Shown here piece by piece: positions 8,567-15,390 of a stretch of 64,000 bases of DNA. The notes beneath the pieces were generated by a model that saw only the letters and a list, made by a program, of their open reading frames with translations, had not been told where the DNA came from and made no database searches. The number at the start of each line of letters is the position of its first letter. Positions within the stretch are counted from its first letter, which is position 1. Source of the stretch: Flavobacterium anseongense (GTDB lineage Bacteria; Bacteroidota; Bacteroidia; Flavobacteriales; Flavobacteriaceae); the NCBI RefSeq assembly GCF_021608185.1, contig NZ_JAKIHN010000001.1:372001-436000 (forward strand), given 5' to 3'. A program made the position numbers and the translations under genes.

Positions 8567-8595
8567 ACCTGCAAGGTTTGGAAAACCTTGCAGGT
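8567..8595. repeat. Perfect inverted repeat, CCTGCAAGG type
   Basis: A 13-bp arm (ACCTGCAAGGTTT, 8567-8579) is mirrored exactly at 8583-8595 with a 3-nt loop. It sits between the GNAT and OsmC genes inside an otherwise tight cluster. It is GC-richer than its surroundings and has only a weak T run behind it, so it looks more like a mobile palindromic repeat than a plain terminator, though it could attenuate transcription. Confidence 0.75.
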
Positions 8596-8610
8596 CTTAC
8601 TATTTATTTT

Positions 8611-9018
8611 ATGGCAAATCTTTTAGAAAATAACGTTGAAGGAAAAATTGGTACACAAAAATATTTATGTACCATTTCCTGGCGTAACGGCACTTTGCTG
8701 ATGGACGAACCCGAAAATGTGGGTGGAGAAAATATTGGGCCTGACCCTTTTTCAACTTTCCTGGCATCTTTGGCAGGCTGTACTTTATCTACTTTGAGAA
8801 TGTACATCGACAGAAAAGGCTGGGACATTCCCGAAATCAATATTTCACTAAATTTAGCACAGGAAATGGCTCCGGATTTAGAAACCACCATTTCGAGGAT
8901 AATCACATTTCCATCAAACATTAGTTATGAACAAAAAGAACGCTTGCTGTTGATTGCTGAAAAGTGTCCGATTTCTAAAATTCTGAAAAACAAAATAACT
9001 ATTAACACCACCATATAA
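8611..9018 (+). CDS. OsmC family protein
   Basis: A 135-residue OsmC/Ohr-fold protein. Both redox cysteines of the family are present: Cys57 (SLAGCTLSTLRMY) and Cys119 (IAEKCPISKIL). These proteins reduce organic or fatty-acid hydroperoxides through the cysteine pair. The ATG at 8611 is used; an upstream in-frame TTG at 8578 would start inside the palindrome at 8567-8595 and is rejected. The stop overlaps the start of the Fe-S gene by one base, indicating translational coupling. Confidence 0.9.
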   Translation: MANLLENNVEGKIGTQKYLCTISWRNGTLLMDEPENVGGENIGPDPFSTFLASLAGCTLSTLRMYIDRKGWDIPEINISLNLAQEMAPDLETTISRIITFPSNISYEQKERLLLIAEKCPISKILKNKITINTTI

Positions 9019-9245
9019 TGGATCCTAAAGACCTAACCAAAGAATACACCAATGGCGAAGTGACCATAGTGTGGCAATCGGGGAAATGCATTCATTCTGC
9101 CAATTGCGTAAAAAACAATCCCGATGTTTTCAAACCAAAAGAAAAACCTTGGATTACACCCGAAGGTTCAACCACCAATAAAATTATCGAAACGATAAAC
9201 AAATGTCCCTCGGGAGCGCTAACCTATTACTTAAATAAAAAATGA
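9018..9245 (+). CDS. Divergent mono-cluster (4Fe-4S)-binding protein (YjdI type)
   Basis: A 75-residue protein of the Fer4_19/YjdI type. The cluster cysteines are visible as GKCIHSANCVKNNPDVF (Cys24, Cys30) and NKCPSGAL (Cys63). The conserved DVFKPKEKPWI stretch is characteristic. It probably carries electrons for or senses redox state with its neighbours; no partner enzyme is proven. It overlaps the OsmC gene by one base and the FMN reductase gene by four (ATGA), so all three are almost certainly translated from one mRNA. Confidence 0.9.
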   Translation: MDPKDLTKEYTNGEVTIVWQSGKCIHSANCVKNNPDVFKPKEKPWITPEGSTTNKIIETINKCPSGALTYYLNKK

Positions 9246-9772
9246 AGAAACTACTTGCCTTTGGTGCATCAAACAGCAGCGATTCAATCAACAAACAACT
9301 GGCAAAATATGCGGCAAGTCTTTTCAGCAATGCCATTGTTGATTTGTTGGATTTGAATGATTACGAAATGCCAATCTACTCAAAAGACAGAGAGAAAGAA
9401 AATGGTATTCCGCAATTAGCACATGATTTTTACAAAAAAATTGGCGATGCCGATTTAGTCCTAATTTCCTTTGCCGAGAATAACGGAAATTATACAACGG
9501 CTTTCAAGAATATCCTCGACTGGATGTCGCGTATTAATGGTAAAACATTTCAGGAAAAACCAATGCTTTTACTGGCTACTTCACCAGGAGCTCGAGGCGG
9601 AAGTTCGGTACTTGATATTGCTGTAAAAAGGATGCCGTTTCAGGGCGGTGTTGTTAAAGGTAGTTTTTCATTGCCAAGTTTTAATGAAAATTTTAATGTG
9701 GAAAAAGGAATAATTTCCAATGATGAATTAAATAATCAGTTGCTGGAAATTGTTAATTTGATTGAACTATAG
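9242..9772 (+). CDS. NAD(P)H-dependent FMN reductase / quinone reductase-like flavoprotein
   Basis: A flavodoxin-like protein of 176 residues in the NADPH-dependent FMN reductase family. The phosphate-binding loop near the N terminus reads FGASNSSDSINKQLAKY, and the flavin-binding turns EYNG-like (SFAENNGNYTTAFKNILDW) and SPGARGGSSVLD follow in order. It would transfer electrons from NAD(P)H to a flavin, quinone or other acceptor. It is the last gene of the 7548-9772 cluster and may feed electrons to the Fe-S or OsmC protein; that link is inferred from the four-base overlap and is not known. Confidence 0.88.
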   Translation: MKKLLAFGASNSSDSINKQLAKYAASLFSNAIVDLLDLNDYEMPIYSKDREKENGIPQLAHDFYKKIGDADLVLISFAENNGNYTTAFKNILDWMSRINGKTFQEKPMLLLATSPGARGGSSVLDIAVKRMPFQGGVVKGSFSLPSFNENFNVEKGIISNDELNNQLLEIVNLIEL

Positions 9773-9800
9773 CTGGTAAGGAAGCGAAAAGATTCCTTTT

Positions 9801-9860
9801 AGCCCCGATTGCAGTGGAAATCCTTTTTTGAAAAAAAAGATTGCAACGGAAAGCGGGAGG
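9801..9860 (+). repeat. REP-like element, copy A
   Basis: The conserved left end AGCCCCGAT (9801-9809) and right end AGCGGGAG (9852-9859) enclose an inner hairpin formed by ATCC plus a T run against an A run plus GAT (about 9820-9841). Related copies are at 33134-33196, 45045-45092 (inverted) and 61732-61797 (inverted). It fills most of the gap between the FMN reductase gene and the fabD promoter. Confidence 0.75.
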
Positions 9861-9904
9861 ATGGTTGAATCAGATAAGCGAATGTTCCGCTCCTAAAAAT
9901 TTAC

Positions 9905-9912
9905 TATTTTTG
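9905..9912 (+). promoter_or_regulatory. Promoter core TAnnTTTG for fabD
   Basis: TATTTTTG ends 25 bases before the fabD ATG and lies just after the REP-like element. Confidence 0.55.
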
Positions 9913-9937
9913 TTATTCAAAACTATAAAACGACTAA

Positions 9938-10807
9938 ATGAAAGCATACGTTTTTCCAGGACAAGGAGCACAATTTACCGGAATGGGTAAAGATTTATAT
10001 GAGAATTCTCCATTAGCGAAGGAACTTTTCGAAAAAGCCAATGATATTTTAGGTTTCCGAATTACAGACATTATGTTTGAAGGAACTGCCGAAGAATTAA
10101 AAGAAACCAAGGTTACACAGCCTGCGGTTTTTTTGCATTCGGTGATTTTGGCGAAAACCTTAAATATTAAACCTGATATGGTTGCCGGACATTCTTTAGG
10201 TGAATTTTCAGCATTGGTTGCTAATGGCGCATTATCATTTGAAGACGGATTAAAATTGGTTTCACAACGTGCGCTTGCGATGCAAAAAGCTTGTGAAATT
10301 ACGCCAAGTACAATGGCTGCCGTTTTAAATTTGGATGACAAAATTGTGGAAGATATTTGTGCTTCTATTGACGGAATTGTGGTTGCTGCGAATTATAACT
10401 GTCCGGGACAATTAGTGATTTCGGGAGAATACAAAGCTGTGGAATTAGCCTGTGAAAAAATGAAAGAAGCCGGAGCCAAACGCGCTTTGATTTTGCCGGT
10501 TGGTGGTGCATTTCACTCACCAATGATGGAACCTGCCAGAGAAGAATTGGCTGCAGCCATAGAAGCTACAACATTCAACACTCCAAGTTGTCCGGTGTAT
10601 CAAAATGTAACGGCAAGTGCAGTCTCGTCTGCAGACGAGATCAAGAAAAACTTAATCATCCAATTGACTGCTCCGGTAAGATGGACACAATCGGTACAAC
10701 AAATGATAAAAGACGGAGCGACCAGTTTTACGGAAGTTGGACCCGGAAAAGTATTGGTTGGATTAGTTAATAAGATTGATAAAGAAGTCGAAACGATTTC
10801 GGCTTAA
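9938..10807 (+). CDS. fabD: Malonyl-CoA:ACP transacylase FabD
   Basis: The cytoplasmic enzyme moves malonyl from CoA to acyl carrier protein and supplies the elongation unit for fatty-acid synthesis. The protein has 289 residues. The opening VFPGQGAQFTGMGKDLY, the nucleophile motif GHSLGEFSALV (Ser86) and the catalytic histidine in GGAFHSPMMEPA (His193) are all present. It is separated here from other fab genes. Its stop overlaps the ATG of the M23 peptidase gene by one base, so the two are translationally coupled. Confidence 0.95.
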   Translation: MKAYVFPGQGAQFTGMGKDLYENSPLAKELFEKANDILGFRITDIMFEGTAEELKETKVTQPAVFLHSVILAKTLNIKPDMVAGHSLGEFSALVANGALSFEDGLKLVSQRALAMQKACEITPSTMAAVLNLDDKIVEDICASIDGIVVAANYNCPGQLVISGEYKAVELACEKMKEAGAKRALILPVGGAFHSPMMEPAREELAAAIEATTFNTPSCPVYQNVTASAVSSADEIKKNLIIQLTAPVRWTQSVQQMIKDGATSFTEVGPGKVLVGLVNKIDKEVETISA

Positions 10808-11487
10808 TGAAAAGCATAATCAAAATCTTAAGTGAAATTAAATCGGCTAAAGTCATTTCTGACGAAGTTGATTATAAGGATTATGTTTCTTTGGATTTGT
10901 CTGTTACGAATTTAAATTTGTCCAATCAAAAACTGGAAACGGCTGAAGATTACGAGCATTACATTCAGGAATATTTAGACAATCATCAGGCGAAAATTGC
11001 TTTTGGAGGTTATCAGGAACGTCGAAATTTATACCAAAGAAGTACGGTTTTCAAGAATCAAGACAGCGATGAACGCAATATTCACATTGGTTTGGATTTA
11101 TGGATAAACGAATCTGCACCGATTTATGCGGCTTTGGATGGAACGATTCACAGCTTTCAAAACAACGAGTCACTTGGCGATTATGGCCCGACACTGATTT
11201 TGAAACATCAAATAGAAAATTTTACGTTTCATACTTTGTACGGTCATTTGGGTTTGAGTAGTTTAGAAGGTAAAAAAATAGGTGCCTTTGTGAAGAAAGG
11301 CGAACAAATTGCTAATTTAGGTTTACCACCAATCAATGGAGATTATGCGCCGCATTTACATTTCCAAATCATTATCGATATGGAAAATAAAATGGGAGAT
11401 TATCCTGGTGTTTGCAGTTCAAAAAAGCTGGCATTTTATTTGGCAAATTGCCCAGATCCGAATCTATTATTAAAAATCAAATTATAA
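10807..11487 (+). CDS. M23 family metallopeptidase (LytM-like)
   Basis: A 226-residue protein with a C-terminal peptidase M23 domain. The zinc ligands are His93 and Asp97 (IHIGLDLW) and His185 in the HLH motif (APHLHFQI), with the accessory His147 in LYGHLGL. M23 enzymes cut peptidoglycan cross-links, often at glycine or diaminopimelate bonds. No signal peptide or membrane anchor is evident at the N terminus (MKSIIKILSEIKSAK), which is odd for a cell-wall hydrolase, so a cytoplasmic or atypically exported protein is possible. It overlaps fabD by one base and the lipoprotein gene follows after five. Confidence 0.88.
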   Translation: MKSIIKILSEIKSAKVISDEVDYKDYVSLDLSVTNLNLSNQKLETAEDYEHYIQEYLDNHQAKIAFGGYQERRNLYQRSTVFKNQDSDERNIHIGLDLWINESAPIYAALDGTIHSFQNNESLGDYGPTLILKHQIENFTFHTLYGHLGLSSLEGKKIGAFVKKGEQIANLGLPPINGDYAPHLHFQIIIDMENKMGDYPGVCSSKKLAFYLANCPDPNLLLKIKL

Positions 11488-11492
11488 ATATC

Positions 11493-11753
11493 ATGAAAAA
11501 ATTAATTTTATCACTAGCATTTGTAGCAGTATTAGTTAGCTGCCAAGACAAAACCAAAGAAAAACTGGACGAAGTCAAAGATGCTGTGACCGAAGAAGTA
11601 ACAGCAACTATTGATACGGCTAAAGCAAAAGCCGAAGCTGAACTCGACACTTTAAAAGAAAAAACAAACGCCAAAATAGACACCGTCAAATTAAAGAGTG
11701 CTCAGAAAATGGAAGAAGCTGCAAAAAAACTGAAAGAATCGGTTAAGAAATAA
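11493..11753 (+). CDS. Small coiled-coil lipoprotein
   Basis: An 86-residue protein starting MKKLILSLAFVAVLVSCQDK, with a lipobox (VLVSC) giving a lipidated cysteine at about residue 18. The mature part is charged, rich in Lys, Glu, Ala and Thr with heptad-like spacing (EVKDAVTEEVTATIDTAKAK, AELDTLKEKTNAKI), so it is probably a continuous helix anchored to a membrane. The upstream ATG at 11412 lies within the M23 gene and is rejected. No family is recognised. It is the third gene of the fabD transcript and ends at a strong terminator. Confidence 0.8.
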   Translation: MKKLILSLAFVAVLVSCQDKTKEKLDEVKDAVTEEVTATIDTAKAKAEAELDTLKEKTNAKIDTVKLKSAQKMEEAAKKLKESVKK

Positions 11754-11755
11754 CT

Positions 11756-11788
11756 AAAAAAGTCCTCACGAATGTGAGGACTTTTTTT
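11756..11788. terminator. Bidirectional terminator between lipoprotein gene and galE
   Basis: A 14-bp stem (AAAAAAGTCCTCAC with its exact complement at 11774-11787) closes a GAAT loop. A and T tracts on both sides suit both convergent transcripts. Confidence 0.9.
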
Positions 11789-11805
11789 ATGTGGAAAACT
11801 TAAAT

Positions 11806-12819
11806 CTAACTTCTAATTTTCTGTTCCCATTTCCAGGCGGAAGCTAATCCATCTTCTAACGTAAGTTCTGATTTCCATCCTAAAACTTTATTCGCTTTAT
11901 CGGTATTGGCATAGGCGGAAATCACATCGCCTTCTCTTCTTCCAACAATTTTGTATGGTAATTTTTTCCCGGATACTTTTTCAAAAGCGTTGATGACTTC
12001 CAAAACTGAACTTCCTGTTCCTGTTCCTAAATTGAAGGTTTCTACTTTTTCAAGATTTTGTTTCTTCAATAATCTTTGCAGTGCTACAACATGGGCTTTC
12101 GCCAAATCGACAACATGGATATAATCGCGAATACAGGTTCCGTCAACTGTTGGATAATCATTGCCGTAAACAGAAAGCTCTTTTCGCAAACCAAAAGCTG
12201 TTTGGGTAATAAATGGCACTAAATTTTGTGGAATTCCGATTGGCAATTCTCCGATTTCTGCACTTGAATGCGCTCCAATCGGATTAAAATAACGCAATAA
12301 AACCGCATTGATATTGTTAACTTTTGCCACATCAATGATGATTTCTTCGCCTATTTGCTTGGTATTTCCATAAGGTGAGTTTGCCGGTTGCACGGAAGCA
12401 TCTTCGGTAATCGGCATTTTTTCGGCTTGACCGTAAACCGTACAAGACGAACTGAAAATAAAATTAGCTTGTGGTAATTTTGTCAATTCCTGCAGAAGAT
12501 AAACCAACGAATTAATATTGTTTTCATAGTATAACAAAGGATTCTCAACGCTTTCTCCAACCGCTTTTGAAGCTGCGAAGTGAATTACACCCACAACATC
12601 GTTATGCTTTTTGAAGAAATCTTGAACAGCGGATTTATCCCTTAAATCAATATTTTCAAAAATTGGTTTTTTGCCTGTAATTTTTTCAATTCCGTCAAGA
12701 ACTTCAATAGAAGAATTGGAAAGATTATCAATCGCCACGACTTCAAAACCTTCATTTTGTAATTCGACAACTGTGTGTGAACCTATAAATCCTAAACCGC
12801 CTGTTACCAGTATTTTCAT
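11806..12819 (-). CDS. galE: UDP-glucose 4-epimerase GalE
   Basis: The enzyme interconverts UDP-glucose and UDP-galactose using bound NAD+ and supplies galactose for polysaccharides or LPS. The 337-residue extended short-chain dehydrogenase has the Rossmann glycine motif GGLGFIGSH at residues 7-15, the catalytic SSSCTVYG serine region at 123-130 and the Tyr150-Lys154 pair in SPYGNTK. The C-terminal NLGTGTGSSVLEVI and ANTDKA blocks are typical. It lies downstream of a sugar aminotransferase gene on the same strand, with a repeat-filled gap between them; together they suggest nucleotide-sugar metabolism for surface glycans. Confidence 0.94.
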   Translation of the reverse strand: MKILVTGGLGFIGSHTVVELQNEGFEVVAIDNLSNSSIEVLDGIEKITGKKPIFENIDLRDKSAVQDFFKKHNDVVGVIHFAASKAVGESVENPLLYYENNINSLVYLLQELTKLPQANFIFSSSCTVYGQAEKMPITEDASVQPANSPYGNTKQIGEEIIIDVAKVNNINAVLLRYFNPIGAHSSAEIGELPIGIPQNLVPFITQTAFGLRKELSVYGNDYPTVDGTCIRDYIHVVDLAKAHVVALQRLLKKQNLEKVETFNLGTGTGSSVLEVINAFEKVSGKKLPYKIVGRREGDVISAYANTDKANKVLGWKSELTLEDGLASAWKWEQKIRS

Positions 12820-12825
12820 AAATTA

Positions 12826-12895
12826 AGTTGTTGGTTGTTGGTTGTTGGTTGTTAGATGAAAAACCATCAACTATCAACCATAAACCATCAACTAT
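12826..12895. repeat. TTGGTTG-unit repeat with inverted counterpart
   Basis: Four tandem TTGGTTG-like units (about 12830-12852) are followed after a short spacer by units of the opposite sense (CATCAACTATCAACCA). The RNA could fold into an imperfect hairpin. The element fills the whole gap between the aminotransferase gene and galE and overlaps the aminotransferase stop. Confidence 0.65.
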
Positions 12896-14022
12896 TTCAA
12901 ATATTCTAAAACGCTATCCGTAATAAATTTGATTTGCTCGTCATCCAGTTCGGTGTGCATTGGCAACGAAATTACTTCTTTTACCAATTGATTCGTTACC
13001 GGAAAATCTTCTTCTTTATATCTTGAATCTAGATATGCTTTTTGTGAATGCAGCGGAATTGGATAATAAATCGCACACGGAATTCCTTTAGCTAACAAAT
13101 GTTCCATCAAAGCATTTCTATCAGCATCGATAATTCTCAAAGTATATTGGTGAAAAACGTGGCAATCACAATTATCACAAATAGTTGGCGCTATTATATT
13201 TTTGTGTCCTTCAAAAGCTGCTGAATATTTTCTTGCAGCATTTTGTCTTGCTTCATTGTAGCTGTCTAACAATGGTAATTTTGCATTCAAAACTGCAGCC
13301 TGAACGCTATCCAAACGCGAGTTTACGCCAACCACATCATGATGATAACGAACATACATTCCGTGATTTACAATTCCACGGATAGTATGTGCCAAAGCAT
13401 CATCATTAGTGAAAATTGCTCCACCATCACCATAACAACCTAAATTTTTAGAGGGGAAAAATGAAGTTGACGATACATGACCAATTGTTCCCGCTTTCTT
13501 TTTAGTTCCATCAGAAAATTTGCAATTAGCACCAATTGCCTGTGCGTTATCTTCGATTACATATAAATTGTGTTCTTTGGCAATCGCCATAATTGCTTCC
13601 ATGTTGGCAGCTCTTCCGAACAAATGCACCGGAACGATTGCTTTTGTTTTTGGTGTAATCGCTTTCTTTATCGCATCAATCGAAATGTTCATATTCACCA
13701 AATCAACATCTACCAAAACCGGTGTTAATTGTAGTAAGGCAATTACCTCAACAGTTGCAGCAAACGTAAAATCTGCAGTTATAACTTCATCGCCTGGCTT
13801 TAGTCCCAATCCCATCATGGCAATTTGCAACGCATCGGTTCCGTTAGCACATGGAATTACGTGTTTTACATCCAAATAATCTTCAAGATTTTTTTGGAAT
13901 TCGTGTACTTTTGGTCCGTTGATATAAGTCGTAGTGTCTAAAACTTCCTGAATAGAAGCATCAACTGTAGCTTTTATTTTTTCGTATTGACTTTTTAAGT
14001 CAACCATTTGTATTTTTCGCAT
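12892..14022 (-). CDS. DegT/DnrJ/EryC1/StrS family aminotransferase
   Basis: A PLP enzyme of 376 residues that aminates keto-sugars bound to nucleotides. Motifs include CANGTDALQIAMMGLGL, the cofactor aspartate in VIEDNAQAIGA (Asp158) and the Schiff-base lysine in SFFPSKNLGCYGDGG (Lys192). The 14022 start (MRKIQMVDLKSQYEKI) matches the usual N terminus of the family and lies just after a promoter core; the longer frame to 14073 begins upstream of that promoter. Its partner dehydrogenases and transferases are not in the window, so the sugar product is unknown. galE follows downstream. Confidence 0.92.
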   Translation of the reverse strand: MRKIQMVDLKSQYEKIKATVDASIQEVLDTTTYINGPKVHEFQKNLEDYLDVKHVIPCANGTDALQIAMMGLGLKPGDEVITADFTFAATVEVIALLQLTPVLVDVDLVNMNISIDAIKKAITPKTKAIVPVHLFGRAANMEAIMAIAKEHNLYVIEDNAQAIGANCKFSDGTKKKAGTIGHVSSTSFFPSKNLGCYGDGGAIFTNDDALAHTIRGIVNHGMYVRYHHDVVGVNSRLDSVQAAVLNAKLPLLDSYNEARQNAARKYSAAFEGHKNIIAPTICDNCDCHVFHQYTLRIIDADRNALMEHLLAKGIPCAIYYPIPLHSQKAYLDSRYKEEDFPVTNQLVKEVISLPMHTELDDEQIKFITDSVLEYLK

Positions 14023-14041
14023 GATTCTGAAATTTGTGATG

Positions 14042-14049
14042 CAAAAGTA
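14042..14049 (-). promoter_or_regulatory. Promoter core TAnnTTTG for the aminotransferase gene
   Basis: The minus strand reads TACTTTTG, 19 bases before the ATG at 14022, and supports that start. Confidence 0.55.
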
Positions 14050-14116
14050 AGAAATTCTGAAGTAGAATTTCATGTTCCATAAAAGAAACGTACTTTAGCT
14101 CAATTAATTTTTAGGG

Positions 14117-15352
14117 ATGTTTTTTCTATATAATTTATTGTTGCTTTTTGCTTCACAAATAGTGAAAATTGCGGCGCTTTTTAGTCCAAAAATAAAGCTG
14201 TTTGTTGACGGAAGAAAGACTGTTTTTCAAACATTAGAAAGCAAAATTAGTTCGTCTGATAAAACGATTTGGTTTCATGCCGCTTCTTTAGGCGAATTCG
14301 AACAAGGTTTGCCAGTGATAGAAAAAATCAAAATTCAATTCCCAAATCATAAAATTGTGGTGACATTCTTTTCACCTTCGGGTTATGAAGTCCGAAAAAA
14401 CAATACCATTGCTGACGTTACGGTTTATTTGCCTTTAGATACAAAAAGTAACGCACAAAGATTCCTGAAGCTCATTCATCCTGACTTGGTTTTCTTTATC
14501 AAATATGAATACTGGCCAAATTATTTGAATGAATTAAAAAAACTTGAAATTAAAACCTATCTGATTTCAGGAATTTTCAGGGAAAATCAGGCATTTTTCA
14601 AATGGTATGGCAGTTTTTACCGAAACGCATTAAAGACTTTTGATTTCTTTTTTGTGCAGAATGAAAGTTCGAAATTGTTGCTCCAAAAACTTGGTTTTAA
14701 TAATGTAAAAATCTCTGGCGACACCCGTTTTGACCGAGTAGTTTCTATTTTGGAAAGAGACAATTCGCTTGATTTTATCAAAGAATTTAAAAACAATACA
14801 ACCACTATTGTGATTGGAAGTTCCTGGCCAAAAGATGAATATTTGCTCGTAAACTATATCAATCAGACTACTGAAAAAGTAAAATTTATTATTGCACCAC
14901 ACAATATTAAAGCGGAACAAATTCAGGAATTGAAAAACTCAATTTCTAAGAGAGTGATTTTATTTTCAGAAAAAGAGAATATCGATTTATCAGATTACGA
15001 TGTTTTAATCGTTGACACCATCGGAATATTGACCAAAATCTACAGCTATGCTGATATTGCCTATGTTGGCGGTGGTTTTGGAAATCCAGGTGTTCATAAT
15101 ATTTTGGAACCGGCTACTTTTGGAATTCCGATTATTGTGGGTCCAAATTTTTCTCATTTTGCCGAAGCTGTTGCTTTGGTTCATCAGCAAGGCTGCGTTT
15201 CTATTGCTAACCAAAACGAACTAAATGATGCTTTTTCAAACTTGATTTCCAACGAAGACATTCGACACGAAAAAGGGCATATATGTTCGACATTTGTTCA
15301 AATGAATAAAGGCGCGACAGATGTTATTCTGAAACACATCTGTAACAAATAA
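14117..15352 (+). CDS. waaA: 3-deoxy-D-manno-octulosonic acid (Kdo) transferase WaaA
   Basis: The enzyme attaches Kdo from CMP-Kdo to the lipid A precursor at the inner membrane, an essential step of LPS synthesis. The protein has 411 residues, in the family range. It has an N-terminal hydrophobic anchor (FFLYNLLLLFASQIVKIAAL), the GT30 catalytic glutamate Glu60 in FHAASLGEFEQG, and a C-terminal nucleotide-binding half with IAYVGGGFGNPGVHNILEPA. A near-match promoter (TACTTTAG, 14091-14098) precedes it. It is divergent from the sugar aminotransferase gene. The number of Kdo residues added cannot be told from sequence. Confidence 0.94.
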   Translation: MFFLYNLLLLFASQIVKIAALFSPKIKLFVDGRKTVFQTLESKISSSDKTIWFHAASLGEFEQGLPVIEKIKIQFPNHKIVVTFFSPSGYEVRKNNTIADVTVYLPLDTKSNAQRFLKLIHPDLVFFIKYEYWPNYLNELKKLEIKTYLISGIFRENQAFFKWYGSFYRNALKTFDFFFVQNESSKLLLQKLGFNNVKISGDTRFDRVVSILERDNSLDFIKEFKNNTTTIVIGSSWPKDEYLLVNYINQTTEKVKFIIAPHNIKAEQIQELKNSISKRVILFSEKENIDLSDYDVLIVDTIGILTKIYSYADIAYVGGGFGNPGVHNILEPATFGIPIIVGPNFSHFAEAVALVHQQGCVSIANQNELNDAFSNLISNEDIRHEKGHICSTFVQMNKGATDVILKHICNK

Positions 15353-15390
15353 TACAAACAACAAACTCACTTCTATCAATAATTTACATT

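Noticed and set aside
8578..8610. Upstream TTG start for the OsmC gene
   Set aside because: It would start within the loop of the CCTGCAAGG palindrome; the ATG at 8611 gives the normal OsmC length.
12826..12895. CRISPR-like array from regular TTGGTTG units
   Set aside because: Units are 7 bases, contiguous and degenerate, with no spacers and no cas genes in the window.
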